Shown: one piece after another, positions 50,414 through 59,780 of the stretch
How positions within the stretch are numbered: the stretch's first letter is position 1
Layout of the letters: every line of letters starts with the position of its first letter
Assembly (NCBI RefSeq): GCF_003177035.1
Contig: NZ_CP029488.1
Location: 1,488,001-1,552,000 of the forward strand
Length of the DNA: 64,000 nucleotides
Source: Salinisphaera sp. LB1
GTDB taxonomy: Bacteria > Pseudomonadota > Gammaproteobacteria > Nevskiales > Salinisphaeraceae
Direction: 5' to 3'
Program-made: the position numbers and the translations under genes
The notes under the pieces: generated by a model
The model's input: the letters and a program-made list of their open reading frames with translations, nothing else
The model's database searches: none
What the model was told of the DNA's origin: nothing

Positions 50414-51424
50414 GTGAGCACAGCCCAGACATCATCGAGCCCCGAGGCCGCGGCGCTGCCCGCGCGTCGGCGTGTGCTGTTCAATCGCCAGCGACTGGCC
50501 TCGCTGGTGGTGTGGATCGCGTTCGCTTGTTACGTCATTCCGCTGGCGATCGCGCAGCCGCAGTTCATCTCCTTCTACAACATCATCTCCATCCTGATGC
50601 TGATCTCGGTCTATGCCCTGATCGGTTTCGGCGAGGGCGTGGTGGTGCTTTCCGGCGGCATCGATCTGTCGGTGGGCAGCATCGTGGGTCTGGCCGGGGT
50701 GGTGGCGGCCGTAATCCTGACCGGTCATTCCGGCGTCGGTTGGTGTCTGGTCGCGATCGGGGGCGGCGTGTTGGCCGGCGTGCTGATCGGGGCCTTCAAC
50801 GGGATCGCGGTCGCCCTGCTCAATATTCCGTCGTTCGTGGCGACCCTCGGCACGCTGTCGATCGCGCTCGGCATCGGCTATGTCTTCAGCGCCGGCCAGC
50901 AGATCTCGATCGACAACGATCCGTTTCTCAATATCTCGATCAACGCGTATCTCGGGATTCCGATCCCGATCTACATCATGTTCATCGTGTTCCTGCTGCT
51001 GTGGCTGGTGCTGGCCAAGACCCGCTTCGGCCGCTACATCTACGCCGTGGGCGGCAATATCCAGGCGGCGTTCGTCGCCGGCCTGCCGATCCGGCGTGTG
51101 CTGATCTCGGCGTTCGTGATCTCCGGTGGATTGTCCGGGCTGGCCGGCGTGTTGCTGGCCGCCCAGATCACCGCCGGCATCGCTTCGACCGGCTCCGGCT
51201 ACGAGCTGACCGCGATCGCCGCCCCCGTGATCGGCGGCATCAGCCTGGCCGGCGGGCGCGGCTCGATCGCCGGCGCGCTGTTCGGCGTGATCCTGCTCGG
51301 CACCATCGACAACGGCCTGACGATTCTCAATGTCTCGCCGTTCTATCAACACATCATCCGCGGTTTCATCATCATCCTGGCGGTCTTTCTGGACACCATC
51401 GCCAGCCGGCGAAAGCTGGTCTGA
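50414..51424 (+). CDS. sugar ABC transporter permease (RbsC type)
   Basis: A 336-residue permease of the carbohydrate uptake-2 family with eight or more hydrophobic segments: GEGVVVLSGGIDLSVGSIVG, ALLNIPSFVATLGTLSIALG, KTRFGRYIYAVGGNIQAAFV and AAPVIGGISLAGGRGSIAGA are hallmarks. GTG 50414 has AGAGG nine bases upstream; ATG 50405 directly abuts that ribosome binding site and is less likely. Functions with the RbsA-type ATPase before it. Confidence 0.92.
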   Translation: MSTAQTSSSPEAAALPARRRVLFNRQRLASLVVWIAFACYVIPLAIAQPQFISFYNIISILMLISVYALIGFGEGVVVLSGGIDLSVGSIVGLAGVVAAVILTGHSGVGWCLVAIGGGVLAGVLIGAFNGIAVALLNIPSFVATLGTLSIALGIGYVFSAGQQISIDNDPFLNISINAYLGIPIPIYIMFIVFLLLWLVLAKTRFGRYIYAVGGNIQAAFVAGLPIRRVLISAFVISGGLSGLAGVLLAAQITAGIASTGSGYELTAIAAPVIGGISLAGGRGSIAGALFGVILLGTIDNGLTILNVSPFYQHIIRGFIIILAVFLDTIASRRKLV

Positions 51425-51502
51425 GCGGCCGGGATGGCATCGATTACAACAAACCACAGCCGTTGTGGCTGTGATCTCGAGCGAGAAAACAGGAGGACCC
51501 TC

Positions 51503-52531
51503 ATGAAATCATCATTCCTCAAGCGGGCTGCGGCCGCGCTATTGACGCTGGGCTGCGTGGCGATGGCCGGGCCGAGCCTGGCCGCGCAGGACAAGCCGAT
51601 CACGGTCGGCTTCACTGTCTATGGCATGTCGGGCTGGGTTTCGTCGGGCAAGGAAGGCGTCGAAGCGGTGGCCAAGGCCGACAACGTCGATCTGCGCTGG
51701 GCCAGCGCCGACGGCTCGGTCGCCAGTCAGGTGGCCCAGATCAAGCAGTTCATCGGGCAGCATGTGGATGCGATCGTGATCGATCCGGTCGACTCCTCCG
51801 CGCTCGGTCCGCAGATCAAGGAGGCCAAGTCGAAGGGTATCAAGGTGATCGGCACCAACGTGAAGATCTTCCCGCCCGGTGAACAATATCTGACCTCCTA
51901 TGTCGGCCCGGACGATGTGCTGGCCGGCGAGAACGAGACCAAGGCGCTGGTCAAAAAGATCGGCGGCAAGGGCAACGTGGTGATCCTCAAGGGCCCGCTC
52001 GGCCAGTCGGCGACCATCGACCGCACCCAGGGCATCGAGAACGTGCTCAAGCAGCATTCAGGCATCAAGGTGCTGGCCCAGCGTCCGGGCGACTGGAAGC
52101 GCGAGAAGGGCTACAACATCACCGCCTCCTGGCTGTCGCGCTATGGCACCCAAATCGACGGCATCATCTCGGAGAATGACGACATGGCGGTGGGCGCGAT
52201 CCGGGCCATGCGCCAGCGCCGGATCACCAACGTGCCGGTGGTCGGCGTGGACGGCATCGAGGCCGGGCTGAAGAATGTGGCCTCGGGTCGTCAGCTGGTG
52301 ACCAACCTGCAGAACGCGCCGTTACAGCTCGGCATGGCCCTGCAGGTCGCGGTCAATGCGGTGCGGGGTCAGTCGGTGCCCGACAAGATCATGATCCACA
52401 TGCCGGTCGTGACCCAGGACAACGCCGACCAGTACATGAAGCAGATGTACGACAACCGCCAGCAGTTCATTGACGGCCTGCCCGAGTTGATCAACAAGAA
52501 CCTGGCCTCCGGCCACTACGGCCACCAGTAA
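51503..52531 (+). CDS. sugar ABC transporter substrate-binding protein (RbsB type)
   Basis: A 342-residue periplasmic binding protein with signal peptide (FLKRAAAALLTLGCVAMAG...LAA). ITVGFTVYGMSGWVSSGKEG, QIKQFIGQHVDAIVIDPVDS, VILKGPLGQSATIDRTQGIE, IDGIISENDDMAVGAIRAM and VVGVDGIEAGLKNVASG follow the RbsB-like fold. AGGAGGA precedes ATG 51503 with good spacing. The ligand is unknown; the dehydrogenase next door suggests a sugar alcohol. Confidence 0.92.
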   Translation: MKSSFLKRAAAALLTLGCVAMAGPSLAAQDKPITVGFTVYGMSGWVSSGKEGVEAVAKADNVDLRWASADGSVASQVAQIKQFIGQHVDAIVIDPVDSSALGPQIKEAKSKGIKVIGTNVKIFPPGEQYLTSYVGPDDVLAGENETKALVKKIGGKGNVVILKGPLGQSATIDRTQGIENVLKQHSGIKVLAQRPGDWKREKGYNITASWLSRYGTQIDGIISENDDMAVGAIRAMRQRRITNVPVVGVDGIEAGLKNVASGRQLVTNLQNAPLQLGMALQVAVNAVRGQSVPDKIMIHMPVVTQDNADQYMKQMYDNRQQFIDGLPELINKNLASGHYGHQ

Positions 52532-52683
52532 ACGCCTAGGCGGCGCCGTGGCTGTCGTTTCCCAGCGGAAGCCCGGCCGCGGTTGCCGCCCGCCACATCG
52601 ATCGCTCGTTCGCCGGGTTCGCTCCGGTACGGGATCGGCCGTGCCTGGGCCGGCGATGGGGCAATTCTGACGCGGTGATTCCC

Positions 52684-53448
52684 ATGGAATATCAAGGCTA
52701 TGACAAGAACTTCGCGCTCGCGGGCCGGATCGCGCTGATCACCGGGGGCGCGGCCGGCATCGGGCGGGCCATCGCCGAGCTCTATGTCGAGAAAGGAGCG
52801 CGGGTGGCGCTGGTCGATCGCAGCGAACAGGTTGCAGCCACGGCCCGCGCGATCGGCACCGAGTCGGCGATCGGCATCCAGGCGGATGTGACCGACAGCG
52901 CCGATGTACAGGCGGCGGTCGCTCAAGCGTTGGCTGAATACGGTCGGATTGATGTGCTGGTCAACAATGCCGGTGTGGTGGCGCTGGACTGGGCCGAGGA
53001 TCTCAGCGAGGCGGATTGGGATCTCACGCTGAACGTGAACCTGAAAGGCGTGTTTCTGATGTGCCAGACCGTGGGCCGGCACATGCTCGAAGCCGGCGGC
53101 GGGCGCATCATCAACATGGCCTCGCAGGCGGCCGAGGTCGCGCTCGACAAGCATCTGGCCTACTGCACCAGCAAGGCCGGGGTGGTCGGCCTGACCAAGG
53201 TCCTGGCCTCCGAATGGGGCCCGCGCGGTGTTCGCGTCAACGCCATCTCGCCGACCGTGGCGCTGACCGAGCTGGGCCGCCGCGCCTGGGCCGGCGAGGT
53301 CGGCGAGCGCATGAAGGAGAAGATTCCGGCGCGGCGCTTCGTCTACCCGGAAGAGATCGCCGGTTGTGCGCTGTATCTGGCCAGCGACGCCGCCGACATG
53401 ATCAACGGCGCCAATCTGGTCATCGACGGCGGCTACAGTATCCAGTAA
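52684..53448 (+). CDS. SDR family dehydrogenase, probably polyol-specific
   Basis: A 254-residue short-chain dehydrogenase: ALITGGAAGIGRAIAELYVE, LVNNAGVVALDWAEDLSEAD, the catalytic segment MASQAAEVALDKHLAYCTSK and VLASEWGPRGVRVNAISPTV, ending DMINGANLVIDGGYSIQ. Its sequence is close in style to D-threitol/D-arabitol-type (GolD-like) dehydrogenases. It follows the RbsABC-type operon by 152 bp on the same strand and likely oxidises the imported polyol. ATG 52684 preferred over GTG 52675. Confidence 0.85.
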   Translation: MEYQGYDKNFALAGRIALITGGAAGIGRAIAELYVEKGARVALVDRSEQVAATARAIGTESAIGIQADVTDSADVQAAVAQALAEYGRIDVLVNNAGVVALDWAEDLSEADWDLTLNVNLKGVFLMCQTVGRHMLEAGGGRIINMASQAAEVALDKHLAYCTSKAGVVGLTKVLASEWGPRGVRVNAISPTVALTELGRRAWAGEVGERMKEKIPARRFVYPEEIAGCALYLASDAADMINGANLVIDGGYSIQ

Positions 53449-53823
53449 AGACCGTTGGGGGGCGCGCTACCCGCGGCGTCGCGTGAAACGGCAACAGGCC
53501 CCAGGGGATGAAGGGCAACCCGAGCCCGACGGTATCGCCGCCCTCGGCGCCCACGCCCCGGGCGGCGTCTCGCCCCGAGCCCCGCATGCTTCGATATCGA
53601 CTGCGGCCCGCAGACCGGAACAGGCAGGGCGCCCGAAATCCGGCGGCGACGCCATGACACCGTCACCGGTGTGCGGTATGAATGCGCGTTGGCGGGCCGC
53701 GCCTGGCCCGGGCCTTGCTGTGATTTGACGCGGGGTGGGCGTGCGGCGCCGGCCCGCCCCGGGGGCTCGTGGCCAACCTTGGCAGGCTCTAAGCTAGCCG
53801 CAGCCTATTCAGGAGTAATCGTT
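53449..53823. other. GC-rich intergenic region before the Kef-type antiporter
   Basis: 375 bases containing an R1 solitary end at 53480-53503. No credible gene: open frames here are GC-driven and lack ribosome binding sites. The antiporter's AGGAG site is at 53811-53815. Confidence 0.4.
53480..53503 (-). repeat. R1 solitary end (I)
   Basis: The reverse complement reads CTGGGGCCTGTTGCCGTTTC followed by ACGC, matching the R1 terminus. It lies 31 bp after the stop of the SDR gene. No second terminus or internal arm is nearby. Confidence 0.6.
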
Positions 53824-55626
53824 TTGAGCGTGTCGCTGGTCGAAGTGGTGGTGTTTCTCGCGGCAGCGGTCATCGCGGTGCCGATCGCCCAGAAATTGCG
53901 CCTGGGCTCGGTGCTCGGTTATCTGCTCGCCGGGGTGGTGATCGCGCCGTGGGGCCTGGGCCTGATCGGCCGGGTCGACGAGGTACTGCATCTGGCTGAG
54001 TTCGGCGTGGTCTTTTTGTTATTCATTATCGGTCTGGAGATGCAGCCCCGCCGTCTTTGGGCGCTGCGCAAGACCATTCTCGGCCTCGGCGGACTGCAGG
54101 TTCTGGCGAGCGGTGTCGTGCTGTCGCTGGGCGCGACCTGGATCATGCACCTGCCGCCCGCACCCGCTGTCGTGGCCGGCTTCTCGCTGGCATTGTCATC
54201 GACCGCGTTTGCGCTGCAGATGCTCGGCGAACGCGGTGAGCTGACCTCGCGCCACGGCCGCTCGGCCTTCGCCATCCTGTTGTTCCAGGATCTGGCGGTG
54301 ATTCCGATTCTGGCACTGCTGCCATTGCTGTCGGTCGGCCATGCCGAGGTCACGCTGCTCGGCGGGATCGAAAAAACGGCCAAGGTGGCGGCGGTGATCG
54401 CCGGGCTGGTCATCGGTGGTCACTATGTTCTCAAGCCGGTGCTGCGCGTGGTGGCGGCCACGCGCATGCAGGAAATCTTTATCGCCATGACGCTGTTGAT
54501 CGTGGTCGGCACCGCCGCGATCATGGAAGCCACCGGTATTTCAGTGGCGCTTGGGGCGTTTGTGGCCGGCGTGCTGCTGGCCGACTCGGAATATCGCCAT
54601 GAGCTCGAGGCCAACGTCGATCCGTTCAAGGATCTGCTGCTCGGCCTGTTCTTCATCGCGGTGGGCATGTCGATCAATCTCGGCCTGTTCGCCTCGCAGC
54701 CGGTCTATCTGATCGAGCTCACGCTGGGTCTGGTGGCGATCAAGGGCTTGATGCTGGCGGTCCTGGCGCGTCGGCACGGGCTGTCCTGGGCCGCCTCGCG
54801 CAATCTGGCGGCCTATCTCGGCCAGGGCGGTGAATTCGCCTTCGTGATTCTGTCGACGGCCGTGGCCGGGCATCTGTTCGTGCAGGCCGAAGCCGATGTG
54901 CTGGTGGCGACGGTGACGTTGTCCATGGTGCTTACCCCATTCGCGGTGCAGGGCGTGGCCTGGTTCAATGCCCGGCGCGCGCCGGCCGCCGACACGCCCG
55001 ACTACGAAACGCCCGCCGAATCCGAGCATCCGGTGATCATCGCCGGCTTCGGCCGCGTAGGTGGCATCGTGGCGCGCATGCTGCGGGCCAAGCGAATCGG
55101 CTTCGTCGCGCTTGAGGCCAATCCGGCCCAGGTGGACTTCGTGCGCCGCTTCGGCGCCAAGGTCTATTACGGCGATGCGTCCCGGGTCGACATGCTGCGC
55201 GCCGCACGCGCGGAGGAAGCACGTGTGCTGGTGCTGGCCATCGCCGATGTCGAAGTCTCGCTGCGGACCGTGCACATGGTGCAGAGCCATTTCCCGAATC
55301 TGACCATCGTCGCGCGGGCCCGCGACCGTCAGCATGCCTATAGGTTGATGGATCTGGGCGTGACCGTGTTCCAGCGCGATACGTTTCTCTCCAGCATCGC
55401 GCTGGCCGGCGACACCATGCGCGCGCTCGGCCTGCCGCGCGCGGAAGTCGAGCGTGTGCAGAAGACATTCAAGGCCCACGACGAGGCACGGCTGGCCGAG
55501 CACTACGAGGTAGCCAACGATCAGGAACGGCTGGAAAAACGCGTGCGGGAAGCCGCGGCCGAACTGGAAGCGTTGTTCGAGCGCGACGAGGTGGAGGCCG
55601 CCGGGGAACAGTCCGGCGGCCGCTGA
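53824..55626 (+). CDS. Kef-type K+/H+ antiporter (CPA2 family) with TrkA-N domain
   Basis: A 600-residue membrane protein with about twelve hydrophobic segments and a C-terminal Rossmann RCK domain. GYLLAGVVIAPWGLGLI and FLLFIIGLEMQPRRLW are CPA2 hallmarks, as is LFFIAVGMSINLG; VIIAGFGRVGGIVARML with the NAD-binding Gly at 408 starts the TrkA-N domain. A charged C-terminal helix follows. Length equals KefB (601) and KefC (620). Translation probably starts at TTG 53824, eight bases after AGGAG; no ATG fits. No KefF/KefG-like accessory oxidoreductase is adjacent. Confidence 0.9.
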   Translation: MSVSLVEVVVFLAAAVIAVPIAQKLRLGSVLGYLLAGVVIAPWGLGLIGRVDEVLHLAEFGVVFLLFIIGLEMQPRRLWALRKTILGLGGLQVLASGVVLSLGATWIMHLPPAPAVVAGFSLALSSTAFALQMLGERGELTSRHGRSAFAILLFQDLAVIPILALLPLLSVGHAEVTLLGGIEKTAKVAAVIAGLVIGGHYVLKPVLRVVAATRMQEIFIAMTLLIVVGTAAIMEATGISVALGAFVAGVLLADSEYRHELEANVDPFKDLLLGLFFIAVGMSINLGLFASQPVYLIELTLGLVAIKGLMLAVLARRHGLSWAASRNLAAYLGQGGEFAFVILSTAVAGHLFVQAEADVLVATVTLSMVLTPFAVQGVAWFNARRAPAADTPDYETPAESEHPVIIAGFGRVGGIVARMLRAKRIGFVALEANPAQVDFVRRFGAKVYYGDASRVDMLRAARAEEARVLVLAIADVEVSLRTVHMVQSHFPNLTIVARARDRQHAYRLMDLGVTVFQRDTFLSSIALAGDTMRALGLPRAEVERVQKTFKAHDEARLAEHYEVANDQERLEKRVREAAAELEALFERDEVEAAGEQSGGR

Positions 55627-55631
55627 ATGCG

Positions 55632-56513
55632 TCAGCGCCGGGCGGCGCGATCATTCAGGTACTCGGTCAGCGCGAAACCGGCCAGCAACCAGAAGCCGCC
55701 GACCAGCAGCCCGGCGGCCACATCGCTGGCGAAATGCACCGACAGCAGCAGGCGACTGAACGCGATAAGAGCGATCAGCGCGCCGCACCCGTAGACCAGT
55801 TCGAAGCGCAGCCGGGTATCGGGCCGCACCCGCGCGATGGCATAGGCGATGAAACCGTAGACCGCCATGGCCGCGGTGGCGTGTCCGCTGGGGAACGAGG
55901 GCGTGGCCGCGCTGGCAAAAGTCAGGAATTCTGGCCGCGGGCGATCGATGGCGTATTTGCCGGCATAGGTCAGCGCCTGCGAACCGAGTACCGTCAGCAG
56001 CAGGCCGGGAATATAGGTTCGGCGGTGGTTGGCCCAGAGAAAGGCGGTGGCCACCAGCACCACCGCCACCAGGGTGGTGAGGTCGGCCAGATGGGTGATC
56101 CCGGCGAATACATGCAGCAGATCGGGGTGACGCAGCGGCGCCAGGGCCGTGTTTACCCGGGCATCGAACTGCACGATCCGCTCGCGCTGGATCACGTCTT
56201 CGGCCAGATCGCTGCCGAGTGCCACCAGAGTGCCGGCCGCGACGACGATCAGCGTCAACGGCAGCCCGGTGAAGCGATCGGTGGCCAAGCGCCCGGCGAT
56301 CCAGGCGCGGGGACGCGGGAAACGGCGGCTGATCGCGTCGAACCCGGGCCGGCGGCGCACCAGCGCGTCTCCGGTGCGGATAGCCATACGGCGCGTGGCC
56401 GGCGTGGCGCGCCGGATCGCCCACCGGATCAGCCCGGCCAGCAGCCGGCCCGCAAGCAGCAGCACTGCCAGCATGCCGATCAATAACCCAAACGGCAGTG
56501 TGTGGTGCGCCAC
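55632..56513 (-). CDS. PAP2 superfamily phosphatase, membrane
   Basis: A 293-residue membrane phosphatase. The three PAP2 motifs are KYAIDRPRP, PSFPSGHATAA and SRLLLSVHFASDVAAG, in order, among six hydrophobic segments. The first N-terminal helix is extra and followed by a basic loop (RRATPATRRMAIRTG). Likely a phosphatidic acid, PG-phosphate or undecaprenyl-pyrophosphate phosphatase. GTG 56513 has GGAGG seven bases upstream. Convergent with the antiporter gene five bases away. Confidence 0.92.
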   Translation of the reverse strand: MAHHTLPFGLLIGMLAVLLLAGRLLAGLIRWAIRRATPATRRMAIRTGDALVRRRPGFDAISRRFPRPRAWIAGRLATDRFTGLPLTLIVVAAGTLVALGSDLAEDVIQRERIVQFDARVNTALAPLRHPDLLHVFAGITHLADLTTLVAVVLVATAFLWANHRRTYIPGLLLTVLGSQALTYAGKYAIDRPRPEFLTFASAATPSFPSGHATAAMAVYGFIAYAIARVRPDTRLRFELVYGCGALIALIAFSRLLLSVHFASDVAAGLLVGGFWLLAGFALTEYLNDRAARR

Positions 56514-56621
56514 AGGCGGGCCTCCGGGTTGGATATTCGACCAGCGCGGGAGTATACGGATCACGACGATTGGTCGGCCTGACACCGGTCGCGTCAAGGG
56601 GCGCGGCGGTGTGATGCGTGC

Positions 56622-57647
56622 TCAGGCGATGAACATGGCGTCGCCATAGCTGAGAAAGCGATAGCCCGCTTCCACCGCGTGGGCATAGGCGGCCAGCACG
56701 TTATCGCGGCCGGCAAACGCCGATACCAGCATCAACAGGCTCGACTGTGGTTCGTGGAAGTTGGTGAAGATGGCGTCCACCGCGTGGAAGTCGTCACCGG
56801 GCTTCAGGAATAGCTGGGTTTCACCTGCGTACGGACCGAGCCGGCCGTTGTGGGCGCGGGCCGCGGTCTCCAGGCTGCGCACGGCGGTGGTACCGACCGC
56901 GATCACGCGCCCGCCGGCCGCGCGCGCCGCCGCGGCCTGATCGCACAAGGCCTGGCCGACCTGCAGACGCTCGGCGTGCAACCGCTGCGCGCGCACATCG
57001 CCTTCGCGCAGGCGCTGGTAGGTACCCGAGCCCACATGCAGCGTGACGGTACCGAAATCCACACCGCGCCCGGCCAGGGCGTCCAGCAGCACCGCGTCGA
57101 AATGCAGGCCCGCCGTGGGCGCAGCCACGGCGCCGTCATGACGGGCCCAGACCGTTTGATAGCGTTCGCGATCGGCGATTTCGTCCGGCCGCCGGATATA
57201 GGGCGGCAGGGGCATGTGGCCATGCGCATCGAGCAGGTCGTGTACCGACGATGCCGGGTCCGCCAGTACGAGTGTGTACAGCTCGCCGTGCCGCGCGGCC
57301 ACGGTCAGGCGAGTTGCACCGATGATGATTTCGGCGTCGATGCGCGGGGGTTTGTTGGCCCGGATCTTGGCGGTCAGGCGCGCGCTGTCGAGGATACGCT
57401 CGAGCATGACCTCCACCGCACCGCCCGTGGCCTTGCGGCCGTGCATGCGCGCGGCCAGTACCCGCGTGTCGTTGAACACCAGCAGGTCGTTGCGGCCGAG
57501 CAGTTCGGGCAGATCCACGACCCGGCGGTCGGCCCATGTCCCGTCGCGCCGGTCGAGGCGGAGCAGACGGGAGGCCCGGCGCTCGGCCAGCGGTGCCTGG
57601 GCGATCGACGCCTCGGGCAGGATGTAATCGAAATCGTGCTTGTCCAT
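56622..57647 (-). CDS. queA: S-adenosylmethionine:tRNA ribosyltransferase-isomerase
   Basis: A 341-residue QueA that forms epoxyqueuosine in tRNA. HDFDYILPEASIAQAPLAER near the N-terminus, LLVFNDTRVLAARMHGRK, TVWARHDGAVAAPTAGLHFD, LHVGSGTYQRLREGDVR and TQLFLKPGDDFHAVDAIFTN then FHEPQSSLLMLVSAFAG are all family signatures. Length is usual (about 340-356). ATG 57647 starts the family-conserved region; a longer open frame upstream is not similar to QueA. tgt and yajC are not in the window on this side. Confidence 0.95.
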   Translation of the reverse strand: MDKHDFDYILPEASIAQAPLAERRASRLLRLDRRDGTWADRRVVDLPELLGRNDLLVFNDTRVLAARMHGRKATGGAVEVMLERILDSARLTAKIRANKPPRIDAEIIIGATRLTVAARHGELYTLVLADPASSVHDLLDAHGHMPLPPYIRRPDEIADRERYQTVWARHDGAVAAPTAGLHFDAVLLDALAGRGVDFGTVTLHVGSGTYQRLREGDVRAQRLHAERLQVGQALCDQAAAARAAGGRVIAVGTTAVRSLETAARAHNGRLGPYAGETQLFLKPGDDFHAVDAIFTNFHEPQSSLLMLVSAFAGRDNVLAAYAHAVEAGYRFLSYGDAMFIA

Positions 57648-57750
57648 GATCGTCGTCCGGCGGTGGCGCGGCGATTGTGGCGGGGCGGCGCCTGGCGAAC
57701 AAGCCGCCGGGCGCCGGGCATGCGCCGCGCCATGCGGTATGATCGAAAGC

Positions 57751-58365
57751 ATGCTGTATCTGTACGAGTATGAAGGTTGCCCATTCTGCGGCCGGGTACG
57801 CGAAGCGCTGATGGATCGCGTGCTCGATGCCGTGGTGTTCCCGTGTCCGCGCGGCGGGCGACGGTTTCGGCCGCAGGCGGAAGCGGTGGGCGGGCGCCAG
57901 CAGTTTCCCCTGCTGGTCGATGACGATACCGACACGGTGTTGTACGAATCCGGCGACATCATCCGACATCTCGATCGGCGGGATACACGCCGCGCGCCGC
58001 CCGCAGCCGCGGGTGCGCTGGGCATGGCGGCCGGTGCGTGGGTTCGCGACCTGTACGGCATGCAGGTGGCCGACGACCGCGGCCGCCTGCCGCCGGCATG
58101 GCTGTTCGAGTTGTTCAGCGATGAACGCGATAGGCATGCCGGGGCCGTCCGCGGTCTGCTGGCGGCCCTGGAGTTGCCATATGTACTGCGCAGCCCCGAG
58201 GCGCTGGCCGACGCGCCGGCGCCGGCGGCGTGGATCCGCCGCGCCGCGCCCGATTGTGTCGACGGCGCGCACCCGCCGGTGCCGTCAATGATCGATCCGA
58301 ATACCGAACATGCCCTGTTCAAGCCGGCCGCCATCGCCGAGCATCTGAAAACGCATTACGCCTGA
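57751..58365 (+). CDS. tandem glutaredoxin/GST-N-like protein, one active domain
   Basis: A 204-residue protein with two thioredoxin-fold halves. The first has LYEYEGCPFCGRVREALMD (CPFC redox motif), VVFPCPRGGRRFRPQAEAVG, QQFPLLVDDDTDTVLYESGD and IIRHL. The second half, LELPYVLRSPEALADAPAPA and PSMIDPNTEHALFKPAAIAE, resembles it but has ERDRHAGAV where CPFC would be. The group is annotated as GST N-terminal domain protein. ATG 57751 fits the fold; ATG 57739 is possible. Divergent from queA. Confidence 0.85.
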   Translation: MLYLYEYEGCPFCGRVREALMDRVLDAVVFPCPRGGRRFRPQAEAVGGRQQFPLLVDDDTDTVLYESGDIIRHLDRRDTRRAPPAAAGALGMAAGAWVRDLYGMQVADDRGRLPPAWLFELFSDERDRHAGAVRGLLAALELPYVLRSPEALADAPAPAAWIRRAAPDCVDGAHPPVPSMIDPNTEHALFKPAAIAEHLKTHYA

Positions 58366-58405
58366 TCGCGTCGTCCGGACGCTGTCGTTGCTGGAGATTG
58401 TTGCT

Positions 58406-58816
58406 ATGTGGAATCGTTGTGCACTGATCATGACGACAACGGCCGTACTCGGCCTGTCCGGCTGCGCCAGCCACAAGCCGGTCCTCTACGCCCACGGCGG
58501 GGGCATGCCGCCGGGCGGCGAGCGGGCCGTGGCGGCCTGTACGCAACAGGCGCACAACGCCGGCCTGGATTATTCCAAGGGCCACATCGGGCGCAGTGCT
58601 GTCGAAAACGGCGCCGTAGGCGGGGCCGGGGGCGCGGCCGCCGGTGCGATCTACGGCAACGCGGCGCGCGGGGCGGCGGCCGGCGCAGCCGGTGGCGTCG
58701 CCGCCGGGCTGGTACGCGACATATTCCATCACGACGGCGGCCCGGCGCCTGCCTATCGCGCCTACGTCGATCGTTGTCTGCGGGAGCGCGGTTACCAGCC
58801 GGTCGGCTGGCACTGA
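58406..58816 (+). CDS. glycine-zipper lipoprotein
   Basis: A 136-residue lipoprotein. The signal sequence ends in the lipobox LSGC (Cys near residue 20). A Gly/Ala-rich zipper, [20 protein letters not shown] with [13 protein letters not shown] after it, could insert in or span a membrane, and [16 protein letters not shown] closes the protein in the manner of small envelope lipoproteins of the glycine-zipper group. GGAG lies about ten bases before the ATG. Role unknown; 58 bp before mscL. Confidence 0.8.
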   Translation: MWNRCALIMTTTAVLGLSGCASHKPVLYAHGGGMPPGGERAVAACTQQAHNAGLDYSKGHIGRSAVENGAVGGAGGAAAGAIYGNAARGAAAGAAGGVAAGLVRDIFHHDGGPAPAYRAYVDRCLRERGYQPVGWH

Positions 58817-58874
58817 CCCCGCGGGCGCGCGAACGGCGCTACACTCGGCCGGTTATCCCGGCAGGACAGCCAGC

Positions 58875-59297
58875 ATGAGCTTCTGGAGCGAGTTCAAGAG
58901 TTTCGCGGTGCGCGGCAACGTGATCGACCTGGCGGTCGGCGTGGTCGTCGGCGGAGCCTTCGGCAAGATCGTGACGTCGCTGGTCAACGATATCGTCACG
59001 CCGCCGCTGGGCATCGTGATCGGCGGCGTGGACTTCGCCAACCTCAAGGTCACGCTGCGACAGGCTGTGGGCCACAACCCCGCGGTGACGATCAATTACG
59101 GCAGCTTCATCCAGACGATGATCAATTTCGTGATCATCGCCTTCGCCATCTTCGTCGTGGTGCGCCTGCTCAACAAGCTCAAGCGCAAGGAAGCTGATGC
59201 GCCGAGCCTGCCGCCCGCGCCCTCGCGCGAGGAAGTGTTGCTGACCGAAATCCGCGACGCCCTGCGAGAGCGCAACGGGGGCGGCCCGGCAGATTAG
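58875..59297 (+). CDS. mscL: large-conductance mechanosensitive channel
   Basis: A 140-residue Msc[41 protein letters not shown] and the second membrane helix [20 protein letters not shown] are full family matches, ending in the cytoplasmic helix [15 protein letters not shown]. It opens under hypo-osmotic shock to release solutes. Start ATG 58875. With opgD and the Kef-type antiporter it adds to the osmotic functions in the region. Confidence 0.97.
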   Translation: MSFWSEFKSFAVRGNVIDLAVGVVVGGAFGKIVTSLVNDIVTPPLGIVIGGVDFANLKVTLRQAVGHNPAVTINYGSFIQTMINFVIIAFAIFVVVRLLNKLKRKEADAPSLPPAPSREEVLLTEIRDALRERNGGGPAD

Positions 59298-59312
59298 CCA
59301 CCGGTCGGGCGG

Positions 59313-59333
59313 AGCCTATTGGAATAGGTCTCA
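59313..59333. terminator. hairpin between mscL and the SRPBCC gene
   Basis: GAGCCTATTGGAATAGGTCTC folds with CCTATT-GG-AATAGG plus flanking GAG/CTC. It is placed between convergent genes and could end both transcripts; there is no T-tract, so confidence is limited. Confidence 0.45.
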
Positions 59334-59780
59334 GCCGCGCAGCCGGCGCGCCCAGACTTCCAGCGCGCCGCGATAAGCCAGACGCATCTGGGTGGCGAAC
59401 ACTGCGGCGGTAAGGTCGGCGGCCAGGGGCGTGGTGCCGCGCAGGCGGGACGTCCAGTGCACGCGGGTCCGGTTGCCGTCGGTACCCAGCGACTGCAGCA
59501 TGATGCGCGCGCCGATATGGTCGATCGGCAGCGGGCATTCGATGATGCGGTAGCCCAGCGACTCGCCCGGTTCGTATTCGGTGATGCGTTCGATAAAGCG
59601 CATGCCGGGGAGTTGGATCACTCGTTCCGCGCCGACGCCGCCACGCTCGGTCTCGCCGGGCGTGCGCAGCCAGGCGGCGCGCACTCCGGGCAGGTTGGCA
59701 TAGCCGGCATGATCGGCGACGACGTCGAAGATCGTGGCCGCATCGGCGTCGAAATCACGGCAGACGTGTAGCGTATGCAT
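59331..59780 (-). CDS. SRPBCC (polyketide cyclase/START-like) family protein
   Basis: A 149-residue START-like protein: HVCRDFDADAATIFDVVADH, AGYANLPGVRAAWL, MRFIERITEYEPGESLGYRI and VHWTSRLRGTTPLAADL follow the helix-grip fold of SRPBCC proteins, which bind hydrophobic ligands. Substrate unknown. ATG 59780 fits the fold; the frame is open upstream but not similar. Confidence 0.82.
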   Translation of the reverse strand: MHTLHVCRDFDADAATIFDVVADHAGYANLPGVRAAWLRTPGETERGGVGAERVIQLPGMRFIERITEYEPGESLGYRIIECPLPIDHIGARIMLQSLGTDGNRTRVHWTSRLRGTTPLAADLTAAVFATQMRLAYRGALEVWARRLRG

